Positions 61,187-64,000 of a stretch of DNA of 64,000 nt are shown in pieces. Each line of letters opens with the position of its first letter. Position 1 is the first letter of the stretch. The DNA comes from Lutispora saccharofermentans (GTDB lineage: Bacteria; Bacillota; Clostridia; Lutisporales; Lutisporaceae), in the NCBI RefSeq assembly GCF_024363565.1, contig NZ_JAJEKE010000023.1, positions 1 to 64,000 of the forward strand, in the 5' to 3' direction. Made by a program: the position numbers and the translations under genes. Below the pieces are notes generated by a model. It was not told where the DNA came from. It saw only the letters and a program-made list of their open reading frames with translations, and did not search any database.

Positions 61187-62083
61187 ATGAAAGAATTAGA
61201 AAAATGCGCCATATGTCCAAGGATGTGCATGATCAATAGAAATGAGCATCCCGGTTATTGCGGAGTGAAGGATAAAATAAGGGCTGCAAAAGCATGCCTG
61301 CATGAATGGGAGGAGCCGTGTGTCTCAGGCATCAACGGGTCGGGCGCCATCTTCTTCAGCAATTGCAATATGAAATGCGTTTTTTGCCAAAACTATAACA
61401 TAAGCCAGGAGGGCTTGGGAAAAGAAATATCGGCAGAAAAACTGGCTGATATAATGCTTCGGCTTCAAAAAAATAATGCGCATAATATAAATCTTGTCAG
61501 TCCCACGCCTTATATATATCATATAAAAGAGGCCGTAAATATTGCGAAAAATAACGGTTTGGCCATACCTGTGATTTATAATTCAAACGGATATGAAAAT
61601 GCGGAGGCTTTGTCATGTCTTGAAGGCCTTATAGACATATACCTGCCTGATTTGAAATACTATGATGATAAATACAGCATTAAATATTCCAAAGCTCCCG
61701 GGTATTTTGAGCATGCCGCGAGGGCAATCCTTGAAATGTACAGGCAGGTCGGAAGCCCTGTTATTAACGATAACGGCATTTTAACCAAAGGGCTGATGAT
61801 ACGCCACATGATGCTTCCCGGGCTCCTGTTCGATTCAAAGAAAATCGTTGATTGGGTTATAAAAAGCCTGCCTGCTGAAGTTTATTTGAACATTATGTCC
61901 CAGTACACTCCTATGTATAATGCAAAGAGCTATGGGGAGATCGATAAAAAATTGAACTACAAGCATTATGAAAGCCTTATAGACTATGCTGTATCGATTG
62001 GTCTTGAGAATGGATTTATGCAAGCTCAGGACAGCGCCAATGAGCAATACACACCTATTTTTGATCTAAGCGGGATAGAGTAA
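61187..62083 (+). CDS. PflX-like radical SAM protein (COG1313 type)
   Basis: 298 residues. Contains a Cys-rich N-terminus (CAICPRMC ... PGYCGVKD) and the CxxxCxxC motif NCNMKCVFCQNYNIS near residue 60. These proteins resemble pyruvate formate-lyase activases, but their own targets are mostly unknown; a role as a glycyl radical enzyme activase is only inferred. No glycyl radical enzyme is visible nearby. It is divergent from pucR and just after it, so coregulation is possible. Confidence 0.85.
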   Translation: MKELEKCAICPRMCMINRNEHPGYCGVKDKIRAAKACLHEWEEPCVSGINGSGAIFFSNCNMKCVFCQNYNISQEGLGKEISAEKLADIMLRLQKNNAHNINLVSPTPYIYHIKEAVNIAKNNGLAIPVIYNSNGYENAEALSCLEGLIDIYLPDLKYYDDKYSIKYSKAPGYFEHAARAILEMYRQVGSPVINDNGILTKGLMIRHMMLPGLLFDSKKIVDWVIKSLPAEVYLNIMSQYTPMYNAKSYGEIDKKLNYKHYESLIDYAVSIGLENGFMQAQDSANEQYTPIFDLSGIE

Positions 62084-62152
62084 ATGCCTTTGTGAGGCAT
62101 AAAGCGCTCAATATAGTATAGTGCTGCTGACTAAGTTTTGGGGGGATATAAA

Positions 62153-63775
62153 ATGAAAACTGCAGTAAGAGAACTCTATGAAACAGGAAAAAAGAAAATA
62201 AACAGCGATTATTATTTTGCCCTTGATGTTTTTAATCAAGTACGTGATATGGCTATTGCAATTTCTGATAAAAAATTGCTCGGTGAGGTTTCACTAGACA
62301 TGTGCCTTATCTACAGAAACTTGTCCGATTCTGTAAACGGGTTTAAAATAGTCGATAGTGCATTAAATTGCTTTCGAGAAATGGGTGATCTCGAAGGACA
62401 AGCTAGTGCAAATAATTTTTTAGGCATTTTCTGCTTTTATTCCGGCTTGTTTCAAAAGGCTTTACGATACTTTATGGCTGCTAAAGCTTTGGTAGAAAGC
62501 AAAGACTGTCCTAAATTGTATCTTTCAATACTTTCTAATATAGGTGAAGTTTATAGGGAAGCAAAGGATTATAATAATGCGATGGCTTATTATGAAAAAG
62601 CAGAGACATTAGCGATACTAAATCAAATAGATATTTACCGCGCTGCAATCCTCACAAACATTGGCAATATTAGCCTGTTAAAAAACGACTTTAATGAAGC
62701 ATTGGATTATTATACAAAAGCCTTTTCACTCCTTGATGCAAATAATGCTATCATTTATACAGGGGAATTGCTGAATAAAATAGGGGTCATTCATATGAAG
62801 AACAATAATTTAAATATGGCAAGAAACTGTTTCTATCAAGCAAAAAAAGGATTTGAAAGTATAGATAATAAATACTATCTTATAGATACTTTGATTCAAT
62901 TATTTGATCTTGAATTACAGTCAAAAAGCAGCGATCCCTTACCACTACTTGATCAGGCATATAAAATAGCTGTTTCCTGTTCTGCCGATAAAAAGCTTAC
63001 TGAAATAGAAAAGCGGTTTCATGACTATTATATCACAATAGGAGAGTACAAAAAAGCCCTCGATCACTTTACTAACTATCACTATTTAGTAAGCAAAACT
63101 GAATCTATGAATTTAATTCATAAGTTGGAAATTCTAAAATTAGAAAGTGAATTGGTATATAAAATGCCTCCCAATGCCATGCTTAACGAAATAATTGAAC
63201 AACAATCCAGTGAGAATAAAAAGATTGTTGATTTATTGAAAGAGCAGAATTCAGTTCTAATAAAGCAGGCCAATTACGATACTCTGACAAACATGCCCAA
63301 TCGAAGGAGCATAAACAGAAAGCTGGAGTCGCTTACCAATCCCGATATTGGAAAGTGTCATGCACTTATAATGATAGATATTGATCATTTCAAATGGGTT
63401 AATGATGGTATGGGACACGCATATGGTGATGTGTGCTTGGAAAAAATCGCTCATATATTGATAGAAGCAATGAACCATATGAAAGGCTTTGTGGGACGTT
63501 ATGGCGGAGAAGAATTTATCTGCATAATGGAGAATGTTGATATAGACCTGGTTTATCTTATTGCCGAGCAGCTTCGAATAAATGTGGAAGGCTCAAACAT
63601 TACTTATACATATGGAGAAAAACAGTTTAAAGCCACAATAAGCATTGGTTATACAATAATTCACGATTATATAAATGCTTCAATAGAAGAATATATTGAA
63701 ATAGCAGATAATGCTCTGTATCAGGCGAAAAGTGCAGGTCGAAATTGTGTGCGAATGGCTTCAATACTTCAATAA
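62153..63775 (+). CDS. TPR-repeat diguanylate cyclase (GGDEF)
   Basis: 540 residues from the ATG at 62153 (GGGGGG upstream). Roughly residues 50-320 form TPR-like helical pairs (ASANNFLGIFCFYSGLFQKA, LSNIGEVYREAKDYNNAM, LTNIGNISLLKNDFNEAL), a short coiled coil follows, and a GGDEF domain closes the chain with GGEEF at about 451-455 (active-site form). No RxxD inhibitory site is visible, so product feedback may be absent. No membrane segment. It makes c-di-GMP in response to partner proteins bound by the TPR part. Confidence 0.9.
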   Translation: MKTAVRELYETGKKKINSDYYFALDVFNQVRDMAIAISDKKLLGEVSLDMCLIYRNLSDSVNGFKIVDSALNCFREMGDLEGQASANNFLGIFCFYSGLFQKALRYFMAAKALVESKDCPKLYLSILSNIGEVYREAKDYNNAMAYYEKAETLAILNQIDIYRAAILTNIGNISLLKNDFNEALDYYTKAFSLLDANNAIIYTGELLNKIGVIHMKNNNLNMARNCFYQAKKGFESIDNKYYLIDTLIQLFDLELQSKSSDPLPLLDQAYKIAVSCSADKKLTEIEKRFHDYYITIGEYKKALDHFTNYHYLVSKTESMNLIHKLEILKLESELVYKMPPNAMLNEIIEQQSSENKKIVDLLKEQNSVLIKQANYDTLTNMPNRRSINRKLESLTNPDIGKCHALIMIDIDHFKWVNDGMGHAYGDVCLEKIAHILIEAMNHMKGFVGRYGGEEFICIMENVDIDLVYLIAEQLRINVEGSNITYTYGEKQFKATISIGYTIIHDYINASIEEYIEIADNALYQAKSAGRNCVRMASILQ

Positions 63776-63786
63776 AACTATGCGCT

Positions 63787-64000
63787 TTATGCCCCAATAA
63801 TATTCCTTTGCCATACACCTTTTCTATATACCAAATACCCATACAGGCAGATTATTAGATTGCTAAAGCTCATGGAAAACCATATCCCTGAAGGTCCGAC
63901 ATGGGTGAAATACTTAAAGATCAATATCATCGGTATCCTAATAAACCATAATCGTCCAATCTCCATTGCCATTGAATATTTTGTGTGACCTGAGCCTTGA
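63787..64000 (-). CDS. MATE-family efflux protein, C-terminal end (partial, runs off window end)
   Basis: An open frame enters from the right edge on the minus strand and stops at 63787-63789. It reads QGSGHTKYSMAMEIGRLWF, then IRIPMILIFKYF, GPSGIWFSMSFSNLIICLYG and a basic tail (YRKGVWQRN). G-x-G-I-W-x-x-x-x-S-N and the GR/RIP stretch are typical of the last two helices of NorM/DinF-like MATE transporters (drug or metabolite export driven by H+ or Na+). The start lies outside the window. Confidence 0.7.
   Translation of the reverse strand, partial: QGSGHTKYSMAMEIGRLWFIRIPMILIFKYFTHVGPSGIWFSMSFSNLIICLYGYLVYRKGVWQRNIIGA

Overview
The window reads as a chromosomal segment of a low-GC, Gram-positive anaerobe of the class Clostridia. 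The support is the A+T-rich intergenic DNA, strong GGAGG-type ribosome binding sites with some GTG/TTG starts, a Bacillus-like uvrA-uvrB-(minJ-like)-ctp-ftsX-ftsE neighbourhood, a LexA box of the Gram-positive type before uvrB, a csaB/tagA-type surface polysaccharide cluster, and a fermentative purine-degradation locus. The species cannot be named from sequence alone. Almost all genes lie on the minus strand.

Region by region: (1) 1-16.5 kb: the tail of a membrane protein, an opine-type dehydrogenase, uvrA/uvrB with an SOS promoter, a MinJ-like PDZ membrane protein, a CtpA/B protease, a Zur-znuCB zinc uptake block with a 17-bp palindromic operator candidate, and an ftsE-ftsX divisome module flanked by two paralogous M23 murein hydrolase (EnvC-like) genes. 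(2) 15.7-22.7 kb: decayed and imported DNA. One gene is broken by an in-frame amber stop, another is a frameshifted MBL-fold remnant, and an island at 17.2-22.1 kb of visibly higher GC carries a LytTR two-component system, a secreted metallophosphoesterase preceded by three LytTR-type direct repeats, and a small Cys-rich protein. The island is bracketed by two copies of the 3' end of a LiaI/LiaF-like gene. (3) 22.7-37.9 kb: 5-formyl-THF cyclo-ligase, a strong promoter plus terminator for a small RNA, a LonH-type protease, split transketolase, a surface polysaccharide cluster (tagA, csaB, polymerase/ligase, GT4, PIG-L, GNAT) with an inserted IS110 element and a probable bridge-RNA region, and degV. 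(4) 37.9-40.3 kb: a radical SAM/SPASM protein, a structured repeat array and a TetR regulator.

(5) 40.3-61.0 kb is the centre of interest: a catabolic locus for purines built around a bacterial microcompartment (three BMC-H shell proteins and one BMC-P vertex protein). Two adenine deaminases, a four-polypeptide molybdenum hydroxylase (split large subunit, as in nicotinate dehydrogenase), an AzgA/PbuG-type purine permease and a TrzA/SsnA-like deaminase stand beside an allantoinase/dihydropyrimidinase-like amidohydrolase, an isochorismatase-like amidase, a UbiD/UbiX decarboxylase pair, a formiminotransferase, a kynurenine-formamidase-like cyclase/hydrolase and a PucR regulator. These enzyme classes match, step for step, the classical clostridial xanthine fermentation route: xanthine, 4-ureido-5-imidazolecarboxylate, 4-amino-5-imidazolecarboxylate, 4-aminoimidazole, imidazolone, formiminoglycine, then glycine plus formimino-THF. 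I infer that some of this pathway runs inside the compartment. There is no aldehyde dehydrogenase or PduL, so this is not a standard aldehyde-type metabolosome. The locus is laced with MITE-like repeats.

(6) 61.2-64 kb: a PflX-like radical SAM protein, a TPR-GGDEF diguanylate cyclase and the 3' end of a MATE transporter running off the window. Reading of family membership is by eye from motifs; no database search was possible.
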